Assembly (NCBI GenBank): GCA_037447655.1
Contig: JBBHKE010001230.1
Location: forward strand, 42,503-92,802
Direction: 5' to 3'
Length of the DNA stretch: 50,300 nucleotides
From: Zygnema cylindricum
Lineage: Eukaryota > Streptophyta > Zygnematophyceae > Zygnematales > Zygnemataceae
Positions 11,460-24,002 of this stretch are shown piece after piece. Position 1 is the first letter of the stretch. Each line of letters starts with the position of its first letter. The translations under genes and the position numbers were made by a program. The notes below the pieces were generated by a model. The model made no database searches. It was not told the DNA's origin and saw only the letters and a list, made by a program, of their open reading frames with translations.

Positions 11460-13827
11460 TAGCTGCGTTGTGACCAATTCGGGACGGAGCGGTTCGATTA
11501 TGTATTTTTTTACGAATAATTTGTAAGGTACAATATTTTAGGTTACCGTACCCTAGAAGAGTAACACAAACCGCGTTTTAAATGAAATTCGTTTCCCGTA
11601 ATATTTCGAAGGACCACCAGAAACGTTTTCATTCACGAGTGTTGTTCGATATATAACCTGGTTGTTTCGCATAACGCCCACTATACTTCGCCGCACTTCG
11701 CATTGCATCTCCTCTTCCATTTCCACTATTTTGGGATTAAAATAATATTTTTTTTGCAATTCTACAACAATTTGTCTACCATGTTATTTTTTATCCCTCG
11801 GAATGACTATCAACTCGTAAACAAGGTGGTTTACCAACCCATTTGGGAGATGTCGGTTGTGATATAAAAAGGATAATTTTATTGAGACATCTCCAGCGGA
11901 GCATATAGAAATTATTGTTCAGATATCAAAACATTTCAAGAAAATTGCAGAATCACAAATAAAATTGCAAATTGACGGAATAGAAAGTATACATTCAATC
12001 AATTTTTTTACATCCCCTTTTTCCAACTTCACTTCTTTTTCTGATAAATAAAACAACTCTACACTTCTTCTAAAACACACTCAACCTAACACAAAAAATG
12101 ACAAAACTTACACTTCTTTCTTCTCACGTCACTAATTCCACTCATACTCCACACTTACACGAATTTGACACTTAGGCGCTGAAACGCCTTATAAAACATT
12201 AGTGCGCCGAAACTGAACGTGAGCTGGGCTTAAAACCGTACCACGTCCTACACACTAAATGGTTTTACCAACTGTACGGTACCAAATGTCACGAACCTTA
12301 ACCGACATTCAAACTAAACAAGACGTACATAAAACATAACCGTCGACGTCAACTGAACACTAATTTAACAGAAACACAAACTGAATCGAACGCCAAATTG
12401 AAATAAAAATTACACATTGAAATCCTTGCAGGTTGGAGTTCTACGGCCACCGTAACTCCACCAACTTACCTAGGGAGTTGGGATTTTGTGGCATCGAACA
12501 TCACGTTAGGTTTCTTCGTGTGTGACACACGTTTCTATATTATGTGGTCTCTAAAGTCGATAAGGTTTCACTACCATCAATAATCGTTATAGTTTACACG
12601 TTTTATTTTACTAGTTTAAATCCAATGTTAAATTCATGTTTTCTTTTCTCTAGTCACTGAAAGACACTCAAATACGCAACAACATGTCCCTAATGAGATA
12701 ATTGTTGTTGATTTTAATAATCTTCTTAAGGCATTCCCTCGCTCTTATTTGCGATCAAATATCAAAGCTTGGCTTGTTCCTACGCCAAGGTTTACCTCAT
12801 TCCGATCGATTTTTCTATATTTTTCTTTGCAAACAAGCAACGCGGGTGTTGTCTATCTATTCAAGGTTTGTGGTTGGTTGCTTTGCTAATAACTCGGGTG
12901 AAATGCTTTGTTGGACGCCCTCGTTGTTGACTTCCCCGCTATATAACATTCAGGATTTTCCCTTTCAGCACACGAAAATAACATGTTTAAGCTATCAATA
13001 TTGTCCGCGTACAAGTTGGCTATGTTGTTAGGTCGTGCTTAACACGTGCAATGTGTTATTATATAATATATGTAGTATATAATATATACTACATTACGAA
13101 AAAAATTATTAAAAAAATATGTCTATGTTATTAAACAAGTCAACGCCCAACCATTACAAAATATAGGTTTAATCAAAAACGAAAATGAGAAAACTTCGTC
13201 GCCTCATGAACCTTATGTCCACCCTTTTCGTCATTCTCGTTTACTTATCAACCCTTCTACCACTATACTTGCATTTCAAGCTCCCTATCGGGCTACAATA
13301 AGGCTTACGCTGTAGGTGTTAGTTTAGAAAAAAATGTGAAGGCTTTTCCTAAAACCATTTAAATTCCTAAGGCCGGTGTCATATGAACAATCCCACTCTA
13401 GTGACACCCCTCTCATGACGACTCGAATTTTGTACGCAACCTTAGTGTGTTGGGATATTACCGCTTAGGTTACTTTGGACCGCATCTCCAATGTCGTGTT
13501 TCTTTTTACCTCCAATAGGTCGTTCAAGTTGCACTATTGTGCCCACTTTGGACTTTGCCAACCATTGTCGATAATAAAATCGCATAATGTGTCTCTCATT
13601 TGTTTCCTCTTAAGGTTTCAGGCTTATCACTCCCCAAGGGCGCTGGTAGGGCATCTGAAACAAGATTGGGATATTCACATTTTTTGCATGGGGAGAGGGT
13701 ATATATCTAACAAGAGCACACAGACTGTGAAATTCCCTTGAATGTGACCCCTCTCCAACGCATAACTCTAGTTTTTTCCTCTACCGCCATAGGCGTCATG
13801 TCGTGCACTGAAACTCTGTGTGCTCCA
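11460..13827. other. Intergenic, no gene recognised
   Basis: AT-rich DNA with scattered short open frames (longest about 109 codons at 12702-13031) lacking recognisable domains or splice context. A 21-bp palindrome, GTAGTATATAATATATACTAC, lies at 13072-13092. Confidence 0.5.
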
Positions 13828-14240
13828 TTGCCCATTGCCCACAGAAATTGCAGATCCAAAAGAAACTTATCTAGATAGTGCCGACTCCAAGTTGATATAA
13901 ACCCACATGACTGACCCCTTCACAATCACAAACCCATTATAGCTTCACCCTTGTGAAATAAGACTTTCTGTGTGCTTAGTTCCACCACAAAATGCAAAGT
14001 TAGAATATGTGTTTTGGACACATTCACCCACTTTGCCCATTGCCCACAGAAATTGCAGATCCAAAAGAAACTTATCTAGATAGTGCCGACTCCAAGTTGA
14101 TATTAACCCAAATGACTGACCCCTTCACAATCACAAACCCATTATAGCTTCACCCTTGTGAAATAAGACTTTCTGTGTGCTCAGTTCCACCACAAAATAG
14201 AAAGTTAGAATATGTGTTTTGGACACATTCACCCACTTTG
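13828..14240. repeat. 205-bp tandem duplication
   Basis: Two head-to-tail copies of a 205-bp unit starting TTGCCCATTGCCCACAG, at 13828-14032 and 14033 to about 14240. They differ at only a handful of positions, so the duplication is fairly recent. It abuts the left edge of the retrotransposon nest. Confidence 0.9.
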
Positions 14241-14246
14241 ACTTTC

Positions 14247-14460
14247 CCTTAGAAATACAGCCACCTTGGCAGTTAAAAACTTTGACGGACTACACCCCTG
14301 TGTTGCCTGGACTTGCATTAGTCCGCAGCAAAAAGAATCACTGAAAATGGTCAAGTAAATTGATCGTTATGGCTGGCCAAAGTTTGCCATTTATACAAAG
14401 TGCTCTCTGAGAGAGGCAGCTACCAACCCAAAATTTTCTAAGTCCTATTCCCCCTCTAAA
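14247..14460 (-). repeat. Inverted LTR fragment
   Basis: Read on the minus strand, this matches the 3' quarter of the LTRs in the nest, including GTGATTCTTTTTGCTGCGGACT and the GCCAAGGTGGC stretch seen at the end of element E's LTR. It joins directly to the truncated 5' LTR of element A, so it marks a rearranged or older inserted copy. Confidence 0.7.
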
Positions 14461-15240
14461 ACTGATTTGATCTTGGTACCTACCGTCTGTCTAAGTAACC
14501 TAGTTTCTTTACCATGTAGCCTACACCTGTGTTGAAGTATATAGGGTACATTAGCTACATAAAATATATAGAAATACAGAAGTTGATTTAACTGACGAAC
14601 AGACCACAATCACATAGGGATAGTTAGATAGTGTTACGTCGGAAATACCACTTGTATTTTTAACAGCCGTGAATTAAGGCCGATATCAATCGGACAGCAG
14701 AGGAAGAAGCCGACATCGCGGAATGGACGATTTGACGGTTTGCGGTCATAGCCACACCAAGTGGCACGTGGCAACATGACATTGGATAGCGGCATCTCAG
14801 GACATACCATAGCGAACCCGGATATGGTAGGCGTCGTCTTCTTGGCCATGTCGTACAATAGGCGTACAGAAAGTACTCTAGGCCAAGTACCTTTCTATAT
14901 TGTACAGTGATTAGATTGGCCCCGTACTTCAGTATTGGAGGGATCAGAGAGGGGTTTAGGACTTAGGAGAATTAGAAGTAGCCGTCTCTCTCCCACTGTG
15001 CTCCTGTACAAAAGGTCATCTTCGACCATTTATAATTTATTGCTTAGGGGAGATTTCAATTCAATGATCCTTTTTGCAGCTGACTTAGGAGAGTTTGCTC
15101 TTCCAAGGGCTGCAATCTGGTCAGACTGTATTCTGTCAGGGTGTCAGTAATACTCATACAAAGACCAAGGAATTGAGGTTATCCTAGGGGCTTCTAGTAA
15201 GCTGCCTACTCTGAGCACCAATGGAGGTCTCAGAGTGGCA
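14461..15240 (+). repeat. 5' LTR of element A (5'-truncated)
   Basis: Aligns with 44251-45028 of the 3' LTR and ends at GTGGCA directly before the primer-binding site. The first part is replaced by inverted LTR sequence. Confidence 0.85.
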
Positions 15241-18200
15241 GGTTATGGGGCCACCCTCTAGGGTGCCCACATTTAATGGGACTCGGTTCATCTACTTTGG
15301 AGAGTACGATGATAGGAGCCCTACGGGAGAAAAGATTTTGAGGAATAGTGAGTGGCCGAGTAAAGCGTCCATCCGGTCCTACTATCTCTCCAGGGTTTTG
15401 AGGAAGCAGATTTGCCAGGAAACTAGATCACGGCCATTAGAGGACTCTGAAGATGGAGAAAGCATCGTGATGGAAAAGTGGAAAGAAAAAGAGAAAACCA
15501 CACCTATAGCAACCGGTTGTGTTCTCATGTCTCCTATTTCGAGGAATGAGGAGAATGACATCGATACCTGGGACTACAACAACATGGCGGCTAAACACTT
15601 TATCCTCCGTCATCTCACACAAGGATTTGCAGGTCCTCATTTGCAGGTGGAAAGGGCATCCGATCTGTGGGATGCGCTTATAAATATATACCGGAGCGGT
15701 ACGATTCAAGAACGGAAGTTGACACAGCAAAAGATCAATGGATACTTTCACAAAGGAGAGAAGATGATCGATTTATGCAATGAGCTGGCTATAATCTTAA
15801 TGGAGTTAGAGTGTGCCAAAAAAGAAGAAATCGAGAAGGCAAAGGTTAACTGCTTACTTATGAAGCTACCCGATGAGTATGAGAACATTGTGAACCAGGT
15901 ACAGGATCTGCTGGACTCCAAGATGATATGGAATTCGGTAGTTGGTATGATCCTCGTCTTAGAGAATACAATCGAAATCCGGAGAGGAGTTCAAAGTGGA
16001 CAAGCCCTGGCGGCCGGAGCAAGTTGGAGAAACAAAGATTCACGGAAAACCCTTGGAACTCATGGAGGGGAAGACCAGAAAAATTAATCCGATGAGTCCA
16101 GAACAAGGGGATCTAAGAGGCTTTGTCATTTCTACAAGAAACGCGAGCATTACATGGCGGAATGTACCAAACTGACCGAGCTTCGGATAAAGGAGGGGCA
16201 AACCGAGGATCAGCCACGAGAGAAGAAAAAGGCACTTGTCACACAAGTACTTGAGGAGGAATTTGATAAGGAGGACGGCGAACTTATTTTGGATGAGGAG
16301 TTGGAGGCATAGACATGAGTCAAAATTCCGCGGAAGCAGAAATGTGCTTTCGGTGGACTGAAAGGTGAAAAGGGCTGGATTGTGGATTCAGGTTCCTCCA
16401 TGCACATGTGTAAGGATAAGCATCTGTTCACAAAGCACTGAAAGATTCATACAGTAGAGATTGAATATGGGGATGGGAGGGTAGTTACCACTACTTATGT
16501 AGGATCGGTAGATCTGAAAGTCATAGTGGAAGGGAAAACCTCAATAGTTACATTCTCGGATGTATTGTTTATTCCGAAGTTAAACAAAAACCTTATCTTT
16601 ACATCTGTATTAGATGATAAAGGTTTTGAAACTAGCACCAAAAAAAGAGTTTTTACAGCTAGCTTTGAGGAAGATGTGTACTTCACTGCTGAGAAAGGTA
16701 GCCAATGAATGTTCAGGCTTGCTTTAAGTAATGAAAAACTAAAACTTTACTATGCTCGTGTCAATGATATTATGTTGTGGCATAAGAGACTTAGGCATGT
16801 GAATCTAGAAAAGCTAAAAGAAATGAAAAAGATGGGAGTGGTTGAAGGGATACGCTTTGGGGAAAATGAGAATTTAAGTGATTGCAGTGGGGTGAGCTTA
16901 GGGTAAAGCACATAGATTACCATTTCCAAAGGAAACAACCTATAAAGGAGAAAATGTTATTGATTTGGTACACACAGACATTTGGGGACCGGCAAGAGTG
17001 TCATCACCATGAGAGAAAAGATTTATGTTAACCATTACCGATGATTGGTCTCGGTACTCTCGGGTATATATTTTGAAAAACAAATTAGAAACTCCGGAGT
17101 ATTTCAAACAATATAAGGCATAGAACGAGAAGCTTTACAATACCTCAATAAAGATATTAAGAAGTGACAATGGAGAGGAATATACCTCTAATTAGTTTGA
17201 GGAGTTCTTAAGAGAGGATGGTTTGCAACATCAAAAGACAGTTCTAGAAAACACGGAACATAATAGTGTTGCCAAGAGATTGAATAGGACACTGAATGAT
17301 ATTGCCCGGAGTATGTTGTCAGATAAAAGGATAGGAAAAAGATTTTGGGCCGAAGCTATGAATTGTGCTAATTATTTGAAAAATATAGTACTTACTTCGG
17401 CAGTAAAAGGCCAAACTCCATATGAGAGATGGACCGGCCGAAAACCAGATCTGTCTCACTTAAAGGTTTGCGGTAGTAAATTCTTCAGTTTAGATACAGA
17501 TAAATCTAACTGGAAACTAGATCCAAAAGGGAAACCCGGATACTTGCTGGGATATGATGAGGATGTAAAAGGGTATAGAGTGTATGATCTAAAGAGAGAA
17601 GATATAGTTATAGTTAAACACCTGGTAGCTATGGATGAAGGGAAGTCGGTAGATCCCTTCAAATCCTCAAAGTCAGCCAGAATCAGATTTGAGTCACACA
17701 ATTCTGATGACTTTCATCTTCCTAACTATCCAGGTCTCCAAGAAAATGATTCTCTTGCAGGATTAGATGATATTCTTGCAAATTCAAAACAGACCGTGAA
17801 AGTCTTAGACTTGGAAACACCGATGACACCTATACTTGAAGCGGAAGACGTGGTGGAAACGGATATGGATCCGAGGGTCAAAGGAGAAGCTGTGGTGATT
17901 GAAAAGAATCCACGGGAACCATCTATTACGGCCGCAGATTTTGAGGGAGGGAGAAGAAGCAACAAAAGGCTTCAAAAGAAACAAGTTAACAAAAAGGTAA
18001 CTAAATTGTCTCACCCGGATGAACCTCAAACAAATGGAGAGGCAATGAACTGCCCGGAAATAAACCGGTGGAAGACAGCTATCAATGAAGAGATGGCTTC
18101 AATCATGGCGGCTGATACATGGGAGTTGGTGGACTGTCCACCTGATCGAAAACCAATTGGATGTAATTGGGTTTTCAAATTAAAACTGAATCCGAACAAT

Positions 18201-18483
18201 ACCATTGAGCGGTATAAGGCCCGGTTAGTGGTAAAATGTTTTACTTAGAAAGAAGGAATAGACTACAAAAAACCTTTGCTCCAATCATCAGACATCCCTC
18301 GGTCCGGATACTTCTGAATCAGGCATTTGTAGAAGACATAGGTACATCAGATGGACATCAAGACATCCTTCTTGCATGGAGAACTAGAGGAGGAGATCTT
18401 CATGCGACAGCTGGAAGGATTCGTGAAACAAAGAGAGGAAAGTAAGGTATGCCGGCAGATCAAATCTCTCTATGGTTTGAAAT
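15221..18483 (+). pseudogene. Element A gag-protease-integrase-RT, 5' part
   Basis: Starts at an ATG 20 nt inside the LTR. Gag runs open to 16087 (288 codons, copia-type gag with an HFILRHLTQG block), then a TAA. The zinc knuckle at 16124-16165 is damaged: the second Cys is Tyr and the Gly is Glu. The protease motif IVDSGSSMHMC is near 16380. The pre-integrase and integrase regions have stops at about 16706, 16905 and 17120-17195. A 341-codon open stretch, 17223-18248, spans the integrase C-terminal part and the RT N-terminal part (KPIGCNWVFKLKLNPN). A stop and frame change follow before RT is cut by element D at 18484. Clearly non-functional. Confidence 0.85.
15241..15256 (+). other. Primer-binding site of element A
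   Basis: GGTTATGGGGCCACCC abuts the 5' LTR. It matches the anticodon stem-loop of initiator tRNA-Met with one mismatch. Confidence 0.7.
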
Positions 18484-18629
18484 GTTGAAATTAATAGATT
18501 TCTAGAGTATTTTCTAGGTATAAATATGTTGGTATAAAAGGAAAAGAAAAGTACGGACAACCTGCCTCCACCTCTTCTCTCTAGCTCCCATAATTGTTGT
18601 TGTCACTGAAGGATAGAGAGGGTGGTTGA
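18484..18629 (+). repeat. 5' LTR of element D, piece 1
   Basis: Begins TGTTGAAATTAATAG and ends at GGTTGA, where element C inserted. It continues at 24997. Confidence 0.9.
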
Positions 18630-19643
18630 TGCAATTCTATGTCCTCCATTGGACAACAGAATACAGGAAGCCTCTAGATAGTATTTAACTAACCCACTTT
18701 AAGCCACGACCACTTCTGCCCAAGAAGGCAAACTGACAATTTGACTGCACCCCTGTGCAGCCTGGACTCCCTTGAGTCCGTAGCAAAAAGAATCACTGAA
18801 AACGGCCAACCAACCGATAAGTTATAGGCACTAAAAATGCCAATTTGTACAAACTCTTAAAGGGAGAGGTGACTACCTATCAAAATTTTCTAAGTCCTGA
18901 TTCCTTCTTATAACTTCTATCTATTGAAGTACGGACCAATCAAATTACTGTACCGTACCAAAAGGTACTATTGCCGGTGTACCTTTTGTACGGCCTATGT
19001 ACGACAAGGCTATTAAGTGGACGCGTGTCTGCTTTTTACTTGTCTGTACATTCCTCGGAATTCCTATGACCGAATGTCATCTCTCCACGTGGCTCCAGGT
19101 CATGCCACGTCACAAAACGCCAAGGTGACCACTCCGGGATTTCGGCGATGACGTGCGCCGTCGGATTCGTAATGAGACGTAATCGTAGCCGTTATAATTA
19201 CTTGCGAGATATTTGTTTCGCTGTCGAACAAATGCGAGGTATTCATTCTGAAATGATGTCGTACTAAAACTGTATCTATGCACACCGTATCTAGTTTTAG
19301 TTAAATGGATTTCTTACACTCTAAATATATATATATCTATCACACTCTATAGCATTTAGCATTGGTCGTAGTCTAGTAGGATAAAGCTGACCGCTATCGA
19401 CCAACTTGACGAAATGAAGGTACTGGGTTCAAATCCCGGGTCCGTCAGTACTATTTTTAGTAACTTACTAAAAATAACTGCCTGTTGAACTAAGGCAGCC
19501 ATGGATCAACCATCCTCTCTATCCTTCAGTGACTACAACAAGTATGGGGGCTAGAGAGAGGAGGTGGAGGCAAGCTGTCTGTCCTTTTCTTTTCCTAACA
19601 TATTAAACCTAGAAAATACTATAGAAATCTATGAATTTCAACA
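18630..19643 (-). repeat. 3' LTR of element C
   Basis: Minus-strand LTR from TGTTGAAATTCATAG to AGAATTGCA. It differs from the 5' copy at a small number of positions. Confidence 0.95.
19362..19449 (+). other. tRNA-like segment in the element C 3' LTR (antisense to the element)
   Basis: Contains TAGTCTAGTAGGATAAAGC (19369-19387), resembling a tRNA D-arm/A-box, and GGTTCAAATCC (19426-19436), an exact B-box. The B-box sits in a 5-bp T-stem with a 7-nt loop (CTGGG-TTCAAAT-CCCGG). There is no matching acceptor stem, so it is not a working tRNA gene. A hairpin follows at 19452-19476. Confidence 0.6.
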
Positions 19644-19656
19644 CTCCCCTTATTTT

Positions 19657-22600
19657 CTAGTCTAATTTTAATTTTTCTTTCAATCCGCATTTCTCCCGAC
19701 AATATTTTAATTTAGGAGAGGGCACATGTTTGGTCATCATGTTAGCCACCATTTCTTCATCACGTCTATACACAAGATTTAAAATTTTATTATCAACTTT
19801 TTCTCTTACAAAGCTTTATCTTATGTCCATGTGTTTTGCTTTGAAATGGTGTTTTGGATTGGCTGCGATTGCGACTGCAGCTTGATTATCGCAAAAGATT
19901 TCATGCACTCCTTCTTTCATATATCCTAGTTCTTGCAACAATGACTTCACCCACATTAGTTCTTTTACAGCAGAACAAGACGCCATATACTCAGCCTCCA
20001 TAGTAGACTGAGCAACCACCTTTTGTTGCTTACTGCTCCAACAACAAGCTCCTTCCCCGACATACAAAACATATACAGAAGTGCATCTTCCCAGAGGTGC
20101 ATCCCGATAACTGGCATCACTCCAAGTGGTGATATCAGTGTGCTCCCCTCCCAAATGCAACCATAATTCTCTGGTTCCAACCAAATATCTCATGACTCTC
20201 TTGGCTGCCTCCCAGTCTCTCTTCATAGGATCATTAAGACTCTTACTGAGTACTCCAACTGCTGCCGCTATGTCCGGCCTAGTACAAGTCATAAAATAAA
20301 TTAAATTTCCTACGACCTGTCTATAAGGGATAGACTTCATAAACTCTCTCTCCTCTGGACTCATCTGATCATCTAAGATCATCACTCCTCCTTCTACACT
20401 CCCATCATTTTTTTTTTCAAGTCCATGGGAGTGGTACAACTGTTAGCATTTTCGATCTGGAATTTCTCAAGCATATTACCTATTGCTTCTTTCTGAGTAA
20501 GTCTAATAATCTTCTTCCCCCTATCTCTCTCCATTTGGATCCCCAAAATATATTTTAACTCCCCTAAATCCTTCATATCAAATCTGCCCCTATGATCTTT
20601 CTTTAGCCTATTGATATTCTCCAAAGACTTACTTAACACAAGCAGATCATCCACATAAATTGAAATAAAAATGACACCATTCTCATCTTCAAAAATATAG
20701 ATAGAATGGTCAGAGCTGATCCGGATGTATCCCGGATCGGTGAGAAACTCATCTAGTTTCTTATTCCACTGTCGGGGAGCCTGTTTCAGTCCATAAAAGG
20801 ACTTTATGAGCCTGCAGACTTTGCTCTCTTCTCCTTCTTCCACAAACCCCTCGGGTTGCCTCATAAAAATTTCTTCCTCTAACTCACCATTAAGAAAAGC
20901 AGTGTTAATGTCCATCTGGTGTATATCCATGTCTTCCGCTGCGGCCAGACTGAGGAGAATCCTTACCTATGGGAACCAAACAACTAGAGCAAAGGTCTCC
21001 ACATTGTCAATCCCCTCTTTTTGGGTGAACCCATTCGCTACCAATCGAGCCTTATGCCTCTCTATTGTATTATCTGGGTTCAGTTTTAGTTTAAATACCC
21101 ATTTACATCCAATAAGTTTTTTGTCTGGAGGGCAATCCGCCAGTTCCCAAGTATTTGCTTCCATGATAGAAGCCATCTCATCATTTATGGCTCTAATCCA
21201 TCTTTCTTTCTCTGGACTATTCACTGCCTCTAAGTAAGACTGAGGCTCATCTGGGTGAGATAGCTTAGTTACCTTATGGGCAACTTATTTTTCCTGTATC
21301 CTTTTGCTGCTCCTCCTTCCTCCCTCAAACTCCAAAGCTGGAATGGATGGAAGTCTTGGATTTCTTCTCACTGTCTCATCGGCTCCCTTGTCCATGGAAA
21401 CCGGTTCTTGTCCCGCTTCTTCTATCTCCTCGAAGTCCAAAGGAGTATGTGAGGTTTCAGGTGAGTCTCCTGTATCTTCGATCTCCCCTGAATCTGTAAT
21501 CACGGTTTCACTCATGTCCCTTTCGTGAACGACCAAATTCTCATCACTTTCGACTCAAATCTGATCCTTATCTTCTTTGTATATTTGAAGGGGTCAAATG
21601 ACTTCCCTTCATCCATGACAACTAAGTGTTTGACCAGAATGATATCTTTCTTTGCTAAGTCATAGAATCTATATCCTTTAACATCCTCATCATATACCAC
21701 AAAGTATCCAGGTTTTCCCTTAGCATCTAGTTTCCAGTTTTTCCTATCCGTGTCAAGAGTGTAAACTTGGCTACCAAATACTATAAGGTGTGAGATATCT
21801 GGTTTCCTTCCAACCCATCTCTCATAAGGTGTCACTCCCTTTACAGCTGAGGTAAGGACTCTATTCTTAATGTAGTTGGCACAGTTCATTGCTTTTGCCC
21901 AAAATCTCTTTCCTATTTTCTTGTCTGCCAACATACTGCGTACACTATCTCCTGGTGTTCAATTCAACCTCTCAGCTACCCCATTTTGTTCCGGGTTATA
22001 TGGTACAGTTTTCTGGTGCTGCACTCCCTCATCTCTCAGATATTCCTCAAACTCGTTAGAGGTATATTCCCCCCCATTATCACTCCTTCTCCTCTTAATG
22101 GGGGTTTCATGCAACTTCTAACTCCAAGCTTTATATTCTTTGAAGTAAGTTGATGCTTCAGACTTTGTTTTCAGAAAGTAGACTCTAGAGTATCTAGACC
22201 ATTCATCAGTTATTGTCATCATAAACCTCTTTCCTCCAACCGAAGGTACTTTTGCGGGTCCCCAAATATCTGTGTGGACCAAATCTAACACTTTCTCACC
22301 TCTATATGTGGCGGCTTTGGGAAAGGGAAGTTTTTGAGAATACCTTGAGCAAAACCACTACAATCATCCATCATTTCATTATCCTCAAACTGAATGCCAT
22401 CTACTACCCCAAGCTTTTTCATTTCCCTCAACCTATCAAAATGCACATGCCCCAACCGCTTATGCCAAATCATCACCTTAGAAACACCAACATAGTAAGC
22501 ATTCTTCTTTTCATTACTCAAGTTAAGCCTAAACATTCCTTGGCGACCCTTATCTGCTGTGAAGTAAACTTCATTCCCATACTTAGCTGTAAAGACTCCC

Positions 22601-24002
22601 TTTCTGGTGAAGGTATCAAACTCTTTGTCATCTAACACAGACGTAGAGACAAGATTTTTACTCAGCTGAGGAATGTAAAGTTTATCTGAGAATGTAAGTA
22701 TAGAAGTCTTACCCTCCACTAAGACTTTGAGATCTACTGATCCCACTAGATCTGTAGTAACCACTCTCCCATCCCCATACTCTATCTCTACAGTAGGAAT
22801 TTTTCTTAGCTTAGTGAAGAGTTCTTTATCACGACACATATGCATGGATGCACCTAAGTCGATGATCCATCCTTCTTGTGGAGCTTCCCGAATTGCTCCA
22901 AGAGCACTTTTCTGCCTCCGAGGGATCTCCTTCTCCTCCAGACTCTCGTCAAGAAGAAGCTCCCCATCCTCCTCAGAGGACTCATCCTCGGTTTCTTCGA
23001 CACTTTTGTAACCACAAGTGCCTTTTTTTTCCCTCCAGAAGAACCCCATCCACGGTTCTCTTGGAGCCTCAGCTCTGATAGCTTGACACAATTTGCAATA
23101 AAGTGTCTCGGCTTTTTGCAATACTGACAAAGACCCTTTGGGGGACTCTGTCCCCCAGAATGATCTCTTTCCCCTCTATAAGGTTTCTTCGGGTCCTTTT
23201 CCCATCGGTCCCCTCCTGATGCTAGAGCTTGAATGCTCTTTCCTCCTCTCCTAATCTCCATTGTGTCTTCCTACACAACGATCATCCTGACTACTGTGTT
23301 CCATTTCCATGAACTATCAGGCATTCCCTCTACTCGGTACAGTATATTTTCGAACTCATCTGGTAATTTCATGATAAGGGTGTTAACTTTCATTTTCATT
23401 GTACCTGTCCACCCGGCACTTTCCATTTCCATATACAAACAAGAAAGATCATTACAGTAATCTAACATCTTTCCTCCTTTTTAAGTGTAACTCAATAGCT
23501 TTTGCTCAGCCAACTGGAGCTCCTGAATAGTTCGAGCTCTATAAATCTCAACCAAACTCTCCCACAACTCCTCGGCCTTGTAAATGTGAAGATGAGGAGT
23601 GGCCAAACCTTGAGTGAGGTGCCTCAGAATGAAGTTCTTGGCAGCCATGTTTACATCCTCCCACATTTGAGTATCGTTCTCCACGGTCTTCACAGTCGCC
23701 GCTCTCGATACTGTGGCAATAGAAGTGAGGGGTGTCTCCTTCCCTTTCTCCTTTTCGGACACACTGCTGTCCCCATCATCTGCTTCCTCCGCTGAGGTAG
23801 TTGTTGCTGCAGGAAACCTTACTCCTCCAAATCCTGGAGGAGTTCCCGAAAGTGGACGTTTCACTTGTCCACTGACGATACCCCAGTATCGTTTTTCACA
23901 CACAGCTCCCATCATCATGACTTCCTAATAGATGAACCCAGATCCATTGAAGGTGGGCACCCTAGAGGGTGAGCCCATAACCTGCAATTCTGTGTCCTCC
24001 AT
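19657..24002 (-). pseudogene. Element C gag-pol, degenerate
   Basis: Minus-strand copia polyprotein beginning at an ATG 20 nt inside the LTR (24002). Gag has an early TAG replacing the Trp of an IYW motif; the main gag stretch is open to 23481. Recognisable downstream are the zinc knuckle near 23110 (CQYCKKPRHFIANC), protease (LGASMHMC in place of DSGASMHMC, so the catalytic Asp is lost), pre-integrase and integrase (NGGEYTSNEFEEYLRDEG near 22060), and RT with YVDDLLVLS near 20650. RNase H follows (FCDNQAAVAIAANPKHHFKAKH, 19816-20439). A stop follows VVWFP near 20967, and frames change several times. Structurally full length but not translatable as one protein. Confidence 0.9.
23968..23982 (-). 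other. Primer-binding site of element C
   Basis: On the minus strand GGTTATGGGCTCACC directly follows the 5' LTR. It is complementary to the initiator tRNA-Met anticodon stem-loop with one mismatch. Confidence 0.75.

Noticed and set aside
12702-13031. 109-codon plus-strand frame
   Set aside because: No recognisable motif, no conserved neighbour and no support for splicing; chance is likely.
19362-19449. Functional tRNA gene
   Set aside because: A-box and B-box are good, but no 7-bp acceptor stem can be formed and the segment recurs in diverged form in every LTR. It is treated as an LTR feature.
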